A DNA stretch of 60,027 nucleotides from contig MCFE01000545.1 in the NCBI GenBank assembly GCA_002104905.1, positions 1-60,027 on the forward strand. Reading direction: 5' to 3'. The notes under the pieces were generated by a model. The model made no database searches, was not told where the DNA came from, and worked only from the letters and a program-made list of their open reading frames with translations. The position numbers and the translations under genes were made by a program. How positions within the stretch are numbered: the first letter of the stretch is position 1; every line of letters begins with the position of its first letter. Shown here piece by piece: positions 38,269-49,411 of this stretch. This DNA comes from Basidiobolus meristosporus CBS 931.73. Lineage: Eukaryota > Basidiobolomycota > Basidiobolomycetes > Basidiobolales > Basidiobolaceae.

Positions 38269-39076
38269 ATGTCGCACAGTGTCAGGCCTTCCCCAAACTT
38301 TTACTCACAAACGGGGCCTTTTGGTGAATATTTATTGCCTATTTATGGCCGGGCGCATCAACTTCCTCCATTTTTTCGCGCAATGACCAAGTCTGAAAGA
38401 CAAAAGGCTTTGGATGAGGAGTACTTCCGAGCCGCCGATCCTGAACTCTCCAATATCCGGCTGAACGCCCGTCACCTCCTGGGAGAATACAATGTTACCA
38501 AGCCTTACGAGGCCGAAAGCCGCACCAAGATACTGAAGTGCCTATTCGACTCGTGTGGGGAAGGGATCTGCATTGAGCCGCCTTTCTATTGTGACTATGT
38601 CAGTCGGCGCAAGAGAGCGTTACGAAATTATAGGCGACTAACGCGTTTGGTTTAGGGGTCCAATATCTCTGTTGGGAAGAACGTGTTCATGAACTTCAAC
38701 TGCGTTATTCTGGATTGCAATCGGGTGGAGATGGGGGATGATATCCTAATAGGCCCCAGCGTTCAAATCTATACCGCCTCCCATCCTTTGGATCCAGAGC
38801 TGCGAGCCAGCAGAGCTGACCTGGCTCATCCTGTAAAGGTTACCATACTCATGTTCCTATTCTCAGCAAACGTTGTCTAACTCATGATCTCGCTAGATTG
38901 GTAGTCGTGTTTGGATAGGCGGTGGTGCTATAATATGCCCAGGTGTTACTATAGGGGATGGGGTCACGATTGGTGCTGGCAGTGTTGTCACCAAAGATGT
39001 GCCTCCATATGTTGTTGTGGCGGGAAACCCAGCAAGGATAATCAAGAAATTGCCTATTCCCGAAACCAAAAGCTGA
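38269..39076 (+). CDS. Maltose/galactoside-type O-acetyltransferase
   Basis: A left-handed beta-helix acetyltransferase of about 230 residues that moves acetyl from acetyl-CoA to a sugar hydroxyl. The N-terminal helical cap is [19 protein letters not shown] plus [11 protein letters not shown]. The hexapeptide-repeat region is [20 protein letters not shown], then the catalytic-His segment [13 protein letters not shown] (38770-38805), [20 protein letters not shown] and the acetyl-CoA-binding end [20 protein letters not shown]. Introns fall near 38600-38655 and 38839-38896. Close to the end of the housekeeping block; bacterial-type families of this kind are often transferred, but nothing here proves it. 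Confidence 0.9.
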
Positions 39077-39785
39077 GTTGCGAATGCCATCTAAATGCTT
39101 GGGAAATAAATGATTGTTATGCCTGTTTGACATCAACATCGTGGTGTCGGAGTTTATTGGTCAAAGATCGTTTGCAAAATCCATAATTTCCATGGGGTCA
39201 GCTTGAGATTGGGGGTCTTGGTCAAGATATCTGCAAATGTGAGTGTGAGGGAATCCATTGGATCTGGCACTCATTAGGTTAGCTTCCCGGATGTACTTGA
39301 CTAGTGATCCGCTAACAATCCATTTCAAAGTAATTTTATCATTGGCACTGAGCCCAGGACTGTTATCGATGGAGTGGCTTAAAGCAGATACTTGTCTAGG
39401 GGCGCGGCGAGAAGAGGGTTCTCATTATGTTGGACTGAGCATGCTAGCCGTGTTCTACATCTCTTATATACTCCAGAACATTAACACAACTTTAGTGCCA
39501 CTTTGCTTACCCAAAGAATAGCATTACAGCCCCCTTATTTATACCCGGAAATCAATTTCTGAGTTTGTCCCCAGTATTGCTACACATATCGATCATCTGT
39601 GATTGACACAAAGACGGCCCATAATAATAAAACGGGTTAAACAAACAGATGAACATTGGAGACTATAACATCCAGTTGTCTTTTCAAAATCGTATTGCTG
39701 TGGTTGCGTGAATTATGTGAAGAGTAGCAAACCTTTTTGCTAGCTTTCATTCATATGGCACTTCATGATTTGGCATATCGATGTA
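39077..39785. other. Intergenic, nothing recognised
   Basis: This stretch marks the change from dense housekeeping genes to the duplicated accessory region. Short open frames are present, but none shows motifs or splicing support. Confidence 0.4.
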
Positions 39786-39791
39786 TCTGTT

Positions 39792-40497
39792 CATCGGGTA
39801 AACCCATCCCATTTCCTGAGCATCCCCTTCAGCCAGTCCTCCTTCTTCCCGGCCAGTGGAATCGTATAGAATACTGAGACATGCTCTACTGTTTCATTGG
39901 GTTCGTAATTTCGGCCATACTTGAGCAGTGACTCGGCGATATCCACCTACATCTCAAGTTGAGTATGATCATCATTTGAAGCTTCGAACTATTCGTTGGA
40001 TCGTCTGATACTTACTGCACAGCCTCTAGTGAGGAGCCGCACATACTGAAGAAGTTCTCTTCCACACACACCTCCACAACCTCGAAGATCTGGCAGAGGA
40101 ATGCCGATAAAGCAAGTTCAGACTCGGTGGCAGGTCTCTTGCATTTCCTGGCCTTCTCCGCTTGAGTGGTCCGCTCGACGATCCTCAGGTATTCGTTGAA
40201 CTCGCCCATCTCATACTGTTGTCTCAACTTCCCACGTGACAACTTGCCCAATGAGTTCTTGGTAAGCCTATTTGCTGGCAGAGGGCAAATCACACTAGGT
40301 GCTTGAGAACAGTTGATGGCCAACTTCTGCCGGATGCTGGCATGTGTACTGATCAGTGTTTCCTCATCAGACAGGGAGAATGTTGGAAGGTAGAAGACGG
40401 CGATTTGCTCTGTTTGTGAGCCTGTGGGTCGGATAGGACAAACCGCTACGAAGGAAGGGGCGATTTCTTGAAAATTCTGTAGCATAGCCTCCTGAGA
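39792..40497 (-). pseudogene. Inverted, internally deleted copy of the A-T-TE synthetase
   Basis: Two blocks match the intact gene at 42071-45032 in reverse orientation. Block 39990-40497 matches the adenylation C-terminal subdomain and carrier domain (from about FQEIAPSFVAVCPIRP to FFSMCGSSLEAVQ), including the donor site of the next intron. Block 39792-39964 matches part of the thioesterase (near 44760-44930). The adenylation core, the region between carrier and thioesterase, and both gene ends are missing. The carrier motif has Cys in place of a Gly next to the phosphopantetheine Ser. A 157-residue frame remains open, so the loss is fairly recent. Confidence 0.9.
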
Positions 40498-40599
40498 ATG
40501 GTGATGGTATCTTAGATAGTGTCCTAGGCCTATCTAATCTGTCTGCTCTTTGAACTTCGGTATCTTCAGCGTTCTAATGAGTAGTCTGCTTCATTTAGC

Positions 40600-40930
40600 C
40601 CATAGGGTACCAGTATGGTCACCATGGACAAATCGGCAAGCGGTACTGTGATGAAACATTATGCAACGAGCCAGGCTGCACTGGTTAATCATTGTTGCTG
40701 CCAACACCAAGAGGTTTGTCAATGGTTGGGATCTCAATGGACCAGCAATCTATGAAAGGTAGTTGGGATATGGAAGTGAACGCCAATCAACTCTATGCGC
40801 TGCACTTACCGGATTTGGAGCGGGGTCAGATTCGGGTGCTGAGTTGCAACTAGTCTGCCACCAATCTCCGGTGCTGGAATAGCAAGTTGTTACTGTATGG
40901 TTGGCGCCAGGATCCACAAGTGAATCTGTC
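40600..40930. repeat. Left arm of an inverted repeat upstream of the synthetase
   Basis: This arm matches 41440-41770 in reverse complement: both contain GAGCGGGGTCAGATTCGGGT and AGGTAGTTGGGATATGGAAG. Similarity is high in the core and fades at both ends. Together with the synthetase copies it forms a palindrome about 5 kb across, with an unlike centre of about 500 bp. Confidence 0.88.
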
Positions 40931-41059
40931 TCATCTGTCGGGTATTATGATCGATGTCGATATCGTTTCAGTGGAAATGCTCGAGTGCAATGATAGTGAT
41001 ACAGAGAAGACACGCTGGCCAGTGGAGATGCGCCGTATTGAGTACGAAGGTCAGTATTA
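40737..41059 (+). pseudogene. Possible small gene broken by TAG, divergent from the synthetase copy
   Basis: An ATG at 40737 opens a protein-like frame (MEVNANQLYALHLPDLERGQ) that meets TAG at 40851-40853 and then stays open to TAG at 41057-41059 (SHLSGIMIDVDIVSVEMLEC, DTEKTRWPVEMRRIEYE). The right palindrome arm carries a more degraded copy in reverse, and it has the same TAG. The family is unknown, and the frame could be a chance opening. Confidence 0.3.
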
Positions 41060-41439
41060 GTTTATCCTGTTGATCACAGCTTTCACCAATAATACGCTTC
41101 AGTAATTGCCCGCAAAAGCGCGAAAATTCCACCTCTTAGCTTTTCTTGGAGCCACGATGTTTTGTCAGAACTTGGCAGTGTATTCATATTTTACAGTTAT
41201 GCATCTACTTATCCATGTATGAGGAGGAATATTTACTAGTAGTTCTGGTCAGACTTATAGTGGGTTGGTAAACACCAAAAAGGCGTGCTTTCCGTGTTTC
41301 AGAGCAAACAGAAAGAGAAATATCTATCTGCCTGACGTAATACTTGAGCTCGATATACGAGTTACGAGCGCTAATGGCCCACGAATCATAATCCCAAAGG
41401 TCTTATTATTCGCACTTTTTGCAAACGTGTTCAGGAACT

Positions 41440-41770
41440 ACACGAGATTAGTTACTCGAGGATTCTGGCGCTTATTGATAGTAATAGCTTGCTATTCCAG
41501 TACCGCAGATTGGTGGTAGACTAGTTGCAACTCAGCACCCGAATCTGACCCCGCTCCAAATCCGGTAAGTAAGTGCAGCGCATTCAGTTGATTGGCGTTC
41601 ACTTCCATATCCCAACTACCTTTCATAGATTGCTAGTCCATTGAGATCCATTGACAAACCTCTTGGTATTGGCAGCAAGCACGATTAACCAGTGCTTGGC
41701 TTGTTGCATGATGCTTTATCACAGTGCTACGCAACGATTTGTTCGCGGGGTCCATGCTGGTATCCTATGA
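41440..41770. repeat. Right arm of the inverted repeat
   Basis: Reverse-complement partner of 40600-40930. It lies 300 bp upstream of the intact synthetase start and so may carry part of its promoter. The arms differ by scattered substitutions and small gaps, so the duplication is not very recent. Confidence 0.85.
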
Positions 41771-42070
41771 GCGAGAGGAAGATAGTCAGCGGAAGTAGGC
41801 TGCTCACTTAGTCCCCAGGTTGGGCGCTACTGAAAGAATTCCACCAGGGTAGCAAGGGAGCAGTGAGGAAGTGCTGTGCTTATAAATACTCTGCTGCCAA
41901 TCCGAGTAACACTTCAGAGCATATTTCTGATTAGAGTTCAGTTTCAAGCACACACGACAACTCTTGGACCAGCGTCAAACCTCAGGTAAGTTCGAACCAT
42001 GCTAATACTCACGCTGAAGTAAGATTGAAGTCAGTTTCTGACCTTCGGTCTATACAGTCATTCTTTACAG

Positions 42071-45032
42071 ATGTCTCAACCAGGCCACAGCAGCTACACT
42101 AACACTGGCATGAAGAATTTACTGGAGATTTTGCGGGATGTGTCCACTAAATATCCCACTCATGGGATGTACTACATCAATAGCCCTGCCGACATTGCTC
42201 ATCCAACCTTTTCAAGCTACCCAAACCTTTTGGCTCAAGCCTACGCCATTGGTGAGCGTCTGAGCACACTAGTGAAGGGCGTACCTGAACAAGTGGTTGT
42301 TTTATACTTCGAGTGTCATCAGGATACAGTGGAGCATTATTGGGGCTGTTTGGCCGCTGGACTGCTTCCCTGTGTTCTTGGCACCTTGAAGGGAGATGAT
42401 GACAAGAAAGAACAGCAACTCTTGCACCTTGACACTTTGCTCAATAAGCCTGTCTTTCTCTGCCGCCAAAAGGACCATTCTGAACTTTCAAGTCTGGTAT
42501 CTGACATTCATGTCCAGGCTGTCGAGGAGCTTAGAGTTCAAAGGGCAAGCGAATTAGACTGGCCCAAGACTCCATCTACCAGCTGTTTCCAGGGCCTGGA
42601 CTTCCTCAACGAAGTGGCAGTATTACTGCTCACCTCTGGGTCTACAGGTAACTCTAAAGCAGTCGAGCTTACCCAGGGGAATATCCTTGCCTCGGCAAAC
42701 TTCAAAATCGACGACTATAATCTTCAATCAACACACACCATACTGAACTGGGTTGGTTGCGATCATGTGGCTGGACTAGTGGAGAACCACATCGTTCCAA
42801 TGGTGGCAGGGGCGAATCAGGTGCAAGTGGCAGCCTCAGTAATCACCCTGGAGCCATTATCTTTGTTGCTCATTGCGGAGGTCTATGAGGCAGCTCACAC
42901 ATTTGCCCCAAATTTCCTGCTAGCTAACATAGAAAAAGACCTAAAGAGAAAGCTGGAAGAGTCACCCATAGGCAAATCACTGTACAATCTCTCCAAGCTG
43001 AAGCGCATCAACTCTGGGGGAGAGGCCAACTTGGTGGACTTGGGTCAGCAGCTACTTCGGACTCTGGCAGAGGCTAAAACCGGGTTCACCGGTATCATTT
43101 CCCCTGGTTTTGGGATGACTGAGACATGCGCTGGCTGTGTCTATAACAAACAGTTCCCATTCAATGACATTGGAAAGGAGTTTGCTACTCTGGGTTACCC
43201 TTCACATGGGCTGTGCTTAAGAATTGTAGATAGGGAAGGCCGACCATTACCAGCAGAATTGAGTGGAGACCTGGAGGTGCATTGTCCTCAGCTCTTCAGG
43301 GGATACTTCAATAATCCTGAGGCTAATGCACAAGCCTTCACGAGCGACGGATGGTTCAGGACGGGAGACACAGCCAGTTTGGCTGGTGGTAGGTTGCATC
43401 TAATAGGAAGAACTAAGGACACCATCATTCTTCGCGGGGTGAACCACTACAGCCATGAGCTAGAAGCTGCATTACAGGATGTTCAAGGAATCGCCCCTTC
43501 CTTCGTGGCGGTTTGTCCTATCCGACCCACAGGCTCACAAACAGAGCAAATCGCCGTCTTCTACCTTCCAACATTCTCCCTGTCTGATGAGGAAACACTG
43601 ATCAGCACACATGCCAGCATCCGGCAGAAGTTGGTCATCAACTGTTCTCAAGCACCTAGTGTGATTTGCCCTCTGCCAGCAAATAGGCTTACCAAGAACT
43701 CATTGGGCAAGTTGTCACGTGGGAAGTTGAGACAGCAGTATGAGATGGGCGAGTTCAACGAATACCTGAGGATCGTCGAGCGGACCACTCAAGCGGAGAA
43801 GGCCAGGAAATGCAAGAGACCTGCCACCGAGTCTGAACTTGCTTTATCGGCATTCCTCTGCCAGATCTTCGAGGTTGCGGAGGTGTGTGTGGAAGAGAAC
43901 TTCTTCAGTATGGGCGGATCCTCACTGGAGGTTGTGCAGTAAGTGTCAGACGCTCTGGCAACTACTTAGAGACTCCAACTGATTGTCATCATTTTGTAGA
44001 TACAAAGCAAGAATAGTCAAACATTTCGACCTGGACAAGGTAACATTTTGAGTAGTAAAGTATTAGGCTATCAGCTGTCGGCTGCTTGCTAATTGTAATT
44101 TTCGTCCGAAGAACTGGCCAGTCATCCGAATCATGCAATATCCCACCATTCGGGAGTTAGCAGAGCATCTGGACACTCTCAAATCAGATGCGGGAGCCAC
44201 TCAAAGCTATGAACCTGTTGTGCCATTACAAGTGACTGGATCTGGTGTGCCGATCTTCTTCGTCCACCCTGGGGTTGGAGAGGTACTTATATTCGTCAAC
44301 CTAGCCAAGTACTTTGCGAATGAACGTCCGTTCTATGCGCTGCGAGCTCGAGGCTTCGATAACCACCCATACTTCGAGTCTATGGAGGAAATGGCTGATA
44401 TGTACACTGCAGCCATTCGCAAAACCCAGCCTCAAGGACCCTATGCTGTGGCTGGGTACTCATACGGTGGGGTGGTAGCTTTTGAGATTGCCAAACGGCT
44501 TGAGGCTCAGGGACAGAAAGTAGCCTTCGTTGGCTTGGTGAACATTCCTCCACACATCAAACCAAGGATGCTTGAGCTGGACTGGACTGAAGGATTCTTG
44601 AACCTTTCCTACTTCTTGGATCTCATTACTAAGGAGGAGGCTACCAGAGTCTCACCATACCTTCATACGCTACCTCGCGAGGAGCAGATCAACCACATCT
44701 GGTCCAAAGCCTCACCTGACCGAATCAAAGAGCTTGAGATTGATCGCACTCAGCTTGAGAAGTGGGTGGATATAGCCGAGTCACTGCTCAAATGTGGCCG
44801 GAACTATGAGCCTAATGGAACGGTAGAGCACGTTTCAGTATTCTATGCGATCCCACTGGCCGGGAAGAAGGAGGATTGGCTGAATGGGATGCTCATGAAG
44901 TGGGATGGGTTTACCCGACAGACGAACAGTTATATCGATGTGCCAGGTGCACACTACACACTGATGAACCACCATTATGTTCCCTACTTCCAAAAGTTTT
45001 TAAAGGCTGAGCTCAAAAAAGCAGGGATATGA
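42071..45032 (+). CDS. NRPS-like synthetase with A-T-TE domains
   Basis: About 950 residues in three exons (42071-43940, about 43999-44039, about 44112-45032). The adenylation domain has LLTSGSTGNSKAVELTQGN, GFGMTETCAG, GWFRTGD, LIGRTKDTIILRGVNHYSHE and the C-terminal Lys loop RLTKNSLGKLSRGKL. The carrier domain has EENFFSMGGSSLEVVQ with the phosphopantetheine Ser. The thioesterase has AGYSYGGVVAFEIA and a likely catalytic His in PGAHYTLMNHHY. No condensation domain is present. This architecture is that of fungal quinone/furanone synthetases such as atromentin synthetase, which join two aryl-pyruvates; the substrate here is not known. The leader (about 41900-42070) appears spliced. Confidence 0.9.
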
Positions 45033-46014
45033 GTATCGTAGGTTCCTGCACCACTTGTCTATTCTGTGATTCCCCAGTAAGAACGTGCTGGTAACTTGAG
45101 ATGAATTTGAGCTAACATTCAGTAGGGAATCAAAATATACAAAATAAATTTCTGGCACTAAAGGCGAGGTGTACTGATCCTACGAAGGCATTTTGTCTTA
45201 CCCAGCCGGTAAATGTACAGAGTGAATAAATTAGTGATTGAAGTGATGAGAGGGCCACGAGCAGGCTGTGATTCCGCTTCAGCAAGTGAAATAATATCCC
45301 ATCCATCAATGATTTTGGTTAATTCCTCCATATCTATCCTGTATGTTGTAGTATTGAAATTTGCGTTGATGTGCCAGTCTTGCATGCATCAATTTCTTGA
45401 TCTTACAAGCAAACGAGTGCGGTAAATACCCAACTGGAATCGTATACTGAGACGAAGAATGACCCGGTATATGAAGCGGAATCACTGAAATAGAATATGC
45501 TCTTTCGTTTTATGCACTTCATCAAATTTATATCTTCAGCATTGGGATTATTCAGAGGTAACCGACACTGGACTCATAATGTATGTTCTAATGAAGATAA
45601 CTATTCACAAAACTCATGCTGTTGTAGAGCCCATATCATGTTGACAGCCTTTAGTTTTAAACAAAAGAAGTCAATCTACAATCAAATGGTAATAAAAATA
45701 ACAGTAGTGCGAAGCAGAAGCTGCGAACTAGTAAAGTGAAAGTGTGTACACAATAGCTACCTGGACGACAGTGTTTCATACCAGCATAATTTGTAGTTCA
45801 TTTCCTACCAGGGAATGGTAGGTTTAGGTGATTGGCTGGCCAATGTACGAGTAGGGTGATGTCTTAAGCATGGTCCAAGTTAAATTTGACTTGGATGTTC
45901 CAGAATAGGGATTTCTGTGAGAAATATCCTGCAATAGTAGCTGCATTAAGAGACTAAATGCCCACGTATTATAACTGTACGGGAAATTGACTGTATCACT
46001 CTGGAATTCACACA
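45033..46014. other. Intergenic, AT-rich
   Basis: No gene is recognised. Sequence at 45860-45930 (GTTCCAGAATAGGGATTTCT) reappears in altered form at 47690-47760, so it is the left part of a duplicated block that carries the peptide-gene remnants. Confidence 0.45.
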
Positions 46015-46140
46015 TTAGTTTGCTTGCTGTTCTGGCTGTTGTTTAAGCATCTTACGTGGACAACAATCGTGATATTGTGGAGGCTCTTGGATGCTGCCTG
46101 ATATGAGGCCATAGACTGAGAGTGACGGTTGCTGTATCTT
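46015..46140 (+). pseudogene. Degraded remnant of the cysteine-rich peptide gene
   Basis: The stretch matches the intact gene at 46742 from the signal peptide through the cysteine region (TTGCTGTTCTGGCTGTTG, GTGGAGGCTCTTGGATGCTG), but it has no start codon and several stops, including TAA in the signal peptide and TGA in the cysteine region. Changes are mostly C-to-T or G-to-A. Confidence 0.75.
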
Positions 46141-46692
46141 GAGTCGACACTAATGGGCCCAAATGTCATTGCCAGTGTGCTATACTACAATGCAGTAATA
46201 TCATAAAGATATTAATGTAAGCACCAAGTCCCAGACGATACGTAGTATGCGTCACAAGTGCTTGGCTCGCTTCGAAGAGAAATTAGGGACCCCAGTGATG
46301 AATAAAAAGTATTATTGAAGATTGTAAAGAACGCACCTACCATTGAGCATGCTGCCACAGAGCACGCAAACACAATATTTTGATCCACAATCCTGGATTT
46401 TTATTCCCAAATATCAAGCTTACATCTGATAACCGGTATTTGCTATAGCTTGCGGATCACAGGTACCATTGCTGCTACCTAGCGACCTATCCAGATGTAT
46501 TCTTGGGAAAGGTTTGCTTTAGGTGACACTTGAAGCTTGGTATAAGCCACATGTGGGGAAAACATTCCCAGTATCATGATGTACGAGAGAGAGATAGTAT
46601 AACAACAATTACACCGAGAAGTCAGATGTGATTGAGACAGCATCATATATGAAAGTCAGTGCAGTTAATGTGTAATATTATTGTAAGAGAGG

Positions 46693-46698
46693 TATATA
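46693..46698 (+). promoter_or_regulatory. TATA box of the intact peptide gene
   Basis: TATATA lies 49 bp before the ATG. The second peptide copy has TATATA (48434-48439) at exactly the same distance. Confidence 0.6.
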
Positions 46699-46741
46699 AG
46701 CACGTATTTCATCTACAAAATACATCAAGTTCTCCGCTATC

Positions 46742-46912
46742 ATGAAAACCTCACTCATTACTCTGCTTGCTATTCTAGCTGTTGCTACAGCATCTCCCGT
46801 GGACAACACTCCAGGCGACGATGGGACCGTGGAGGCACTAGGATGCTGCCAAATGTGGGGCTGCGGGCCAAAGGGAGATAGATGCTGTATCATGGGAGCT
46901 TGCTTACCTTAA
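46742..46912 (+). CDS. Secreted cysteine-rich peptide precursor (intact)
   Basis: An intronless 56-residue precursor. MKTSLITLLAILAVATAS is a clear signal peptide, followed by an acidic propeptide-like segment (PVDNTPGDDGTVEALG) and a 22-residue C-terminal region with six cysteines in the order CC-x4-C-x6-CC-x4-C. The layout of signal, short acidic pro-region and disulfide-rich end resembles secreted defence, effector or venom-type peptides. I cannot assign it to a known family, and toxicity is not shown. Four other copies lie within 3 kb. The TATA box and matching upstream sequence suggest its own promoter. Confidence 0.8.
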   Translation: MKTSLITLLAILAVATASPVDNTPGDDGTVEALGCCQMWGCGPKGDRCCIMGACLP

Positions 46913-47769
46913 GCCAAGTCATCCGCAGTCGATTGATACTTTATTGGTAGAATGCTATGCCGCTTACCTTGAGCTTATTCACTACCAATGAATAAATACT
47001 TTATTGGCAGATTACTGCTGTAGCCAAATGGGTTGAATATAACATGTGCGAAAATTAAATCACACTGCTGCATTATGAGATTGGATAATACAACAGCTTT
47101 GTCCTACTATTATTATGGTTATTTTGTGAGCTATGGGAACTCTCAGGTTCAGTATTTTGCTAATTGAGCTTTATATGATTATATGCATGGAGCGTAAGAA
47201 CGTCACATTCAGAACACTTGATGTCGAGAATTTTCAGTAAGGTAAGCTGGTGTTAGGTTTGTGGTATGGGCTACGTATGAATCGCCCATTTTTGAGATTG
47301 GCATGTGTAACTTTAGCTACCTGCTTCAAGAGTGATTCAGAGTTAAATAAGGAAGTATACCAACCAATATTGATCGTTCTTCGGACAGTGGACACTGCCC
47401 ATTGTGTCAGTTGGAGTTCCATAATATTGAGTTCTCTTTGCCCTAAAATACCTTTCAAATGTAGTGCAACTGTAAATGCATGCGTGACGATATAAAGCTT
47501 GCTTTTCATTGGAGCTTTACTTGCCTAATCATTCAAGCCACTCAGTATAAGGCTCAGTGCTAGATATATTGTAAAAACAGTACTGGCAAGCTAACCTTTC
47601 CCCCATCTAGTATTTTGCTGCCCAATTCTATTGGTTAGTTTGTATCAGGTGATGTTATAAGTGTGGTATAAACTATAGGTGATTTGTGTGTTCCAGAATA
47701 GTGGTTTGTGTGTTCCAGAATAGTGGTTTGTGTGAAAGGCATGATAAGGCTAAGCATGCTCCAGTTGTA
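46913..47769. other. Intergenic within the peptide-gene cluster
   Basis: AT-rich sequence without a recognised gene. GTGGTTTGTGTGTTCCAGAA occurs twice in tandem at 47675-47730. This is the right-hand version of the block seen at 45860-45930. Confidence 0.45.
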
Positions 47770-47850
47770 TTTTGATTGGTGCCGTAACCATTGTCACAAC
47801 AACTCTAGTCGATAGTACTTCAAGTGATGGCGATGCCGTGAAGGATCCCT
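47770..47850 (+). pseudogene. Short degraded remnant of a peptide gene
   Basis: GCCGTAACCATTGTCACAAC and the following GTCGATAGTACTTCAAGTGATGGC resemble the signal-peptide and propeptide part of the intact gene. The cysteine region is missing. Confidence 0.5.
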
Positions 47851-48482
47851 TTGTTTGGTTCCAAGTTCAATAGGGGAACCCAGCAAGGAAGACCAAACAA
47901 CACTGAGTATCCTATAGAGCTTGCCTACTATTTCTCGAATTGTTGATTGGTCTTGTTGCAAGATATTGCACAAATACAACGTTTAGTTCCACAACCCTCA
48001 ACTTCTATTCCCCATAATACGTTCCGAAATTTAGAGTTGTCACAAGTACTAAACCAGTAACTGTGGAGAAATAGGATTTGACTTTGGTTAGACCGCAGTG
48101 AAGCCCCACTATGAGAATCCCTAGCAATATACATATTACTAGCCAGCTAAAGTTGTTTAACAAGCCAGCTTTACGATTGCTAATCAGTGTTGATTATATT
48201 TTGCAGCTCACAAGTGCAATTAACGATACAGAGCGTTTTGTTCAGATATATTCCTTATCAATATAAGTGTGAGGTAGTGCTTGTGATTTGGCATGAGCCA
48301 TATTGGGCTTAAACATTCCTGATATCATAATACGTGGGAGAAACATCGCGATGGCAATCACTCAAAGGAGCTAAATGTGATGGAGGTATCGTTACGGCCA
48401 ATGTGATCTAAGCTGGTACCACTGCTAGAGAAGTATATAAACGTGCATCTCACATCGTACCTGTATCAAGTACTTTGCTATC
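47851..48482. other. Duplicated upstream region of peptide copy 2
   Basis: From about 48290 this sequence matches the region upstream of the intact gene (AACATTCC...TATCAT...AC G/GGGAGA at 46560-46600). The two genes therefore arose by duplication of a unit that includes the promoter, about 1.74 kb apart. Confidence 0.5.
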
Positions 48483-48653
48483 ATGAAGATCTCGCTCATT
48501 ACTTTGCTCGCTGTGCTAGCCGTCGCTGCCGCATCTCCCGTGGACAATACTCCAGGCGATGATGGTGTTGTGGAGGCTCTTGGATGATGCCAAATGTGGG
48601 GCTGTGGACCTATGGGAGATAAATGCTGTATTATGGGAGCTTGCTTACCTTAG
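48483..48653 (+). pseudogene. Cysteine-rich peptide copy 2, in-frame TGA
   Basis: The same length and layout as the intact copy: signal peptide MKISLITLLAVLAVAAAS, acidic pro-region, cysteine region and stop TAG 48651-48653. Codon 35 (48585-48587) is TGA at the position of the first cysteine in the intact copy. The rest of the frame, the TATA box and its spacing are intact. Most likely a recent null allele. Confidence 0.82.
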
Positions 48654-48733
48654 GCCAAGTCTTTTGCAGTCAATTAATGTTTTATTGGCTCTATGTTTTG
48701 CAAGAATACAGCAGTACTAAGGTCTTGGCTATC

Positions 48734-48913
48734 ATGTGATCTTCATTCGGTGCTTTGCTTGCTGTTCTAGCTATTGTAACAGCATCTTTGGTGGACAATA
48801 CTTCCGGAGATGATGGTCCCGTGGAGGTATTAAGATGCTGCCAGATGTGGGACTGCAGACTGAAGGGTGACAAGTGCTGTGTCATGGGAGCTTGCTTACC
48901 TTGGGCTGGATAG
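48734..48913 (+). pseudogene. Cysteine-rich peptide copy 3, TGA at codon 2
   Basis: The ATG at 48734 is followed directly by TGA (48737-48739). The frame then stays open through signal-like, acidic and six-cysteine regions to TAG 48911-48913 and has three extra residues at the end. No TATA box at the family spacing is seen; copy 2 ends only 80 bp upstream. Confidence 0.8.
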
Positions 48914-49411
48914 ATAAATACTGTGCTTGCAGAGTACACTACTTTAATCAAGATATTGTTGTAAGAGTTTTGGAGATATTGGAAGTGATTGGGAGAACAA
49001 GTAGATTATGTGGTTTTCACTTAATGATTTATTGAATGTAAAAGTAGTATTTATACTTTTACATGGTCTTGGTATAGCAAACACATAGAGTAGGTTAAGG
49101 AAGATCCCAACAACATGTGTGCAAAGTTTGGGGCTGTTTGGTAACTTTAAGAATTTTCATGTTCTGGATACCTGGTATTTTGGTGAAAATATTCCAAGTA
49201 AATCCCAACAAGAGATTTGGTCAGTATTCTCTAGGATTTGAATGTAATGATCTAAGTGACTAAGTTAGGTTAATATTTAGGGGAATTACAAATTTTAACA
49301 ACAGATATGGTATGAGTACTAAATCCCTGACAATACATAGTGTCTGCTGCAAGCTAAATAGGGGAACTCAATGATGAGCCACAAGTTATATAGGGTGTTG
49401 TGGAGACTGGG
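48914..49411. other. Last unique sequence before the telomeric retrotransposon array
   Basis: AT-rich sequence with no gene recognised. It ends at GGGTTAGGGGGG (49410-49421), the first telomere-like junction. Confidence 0.45.
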
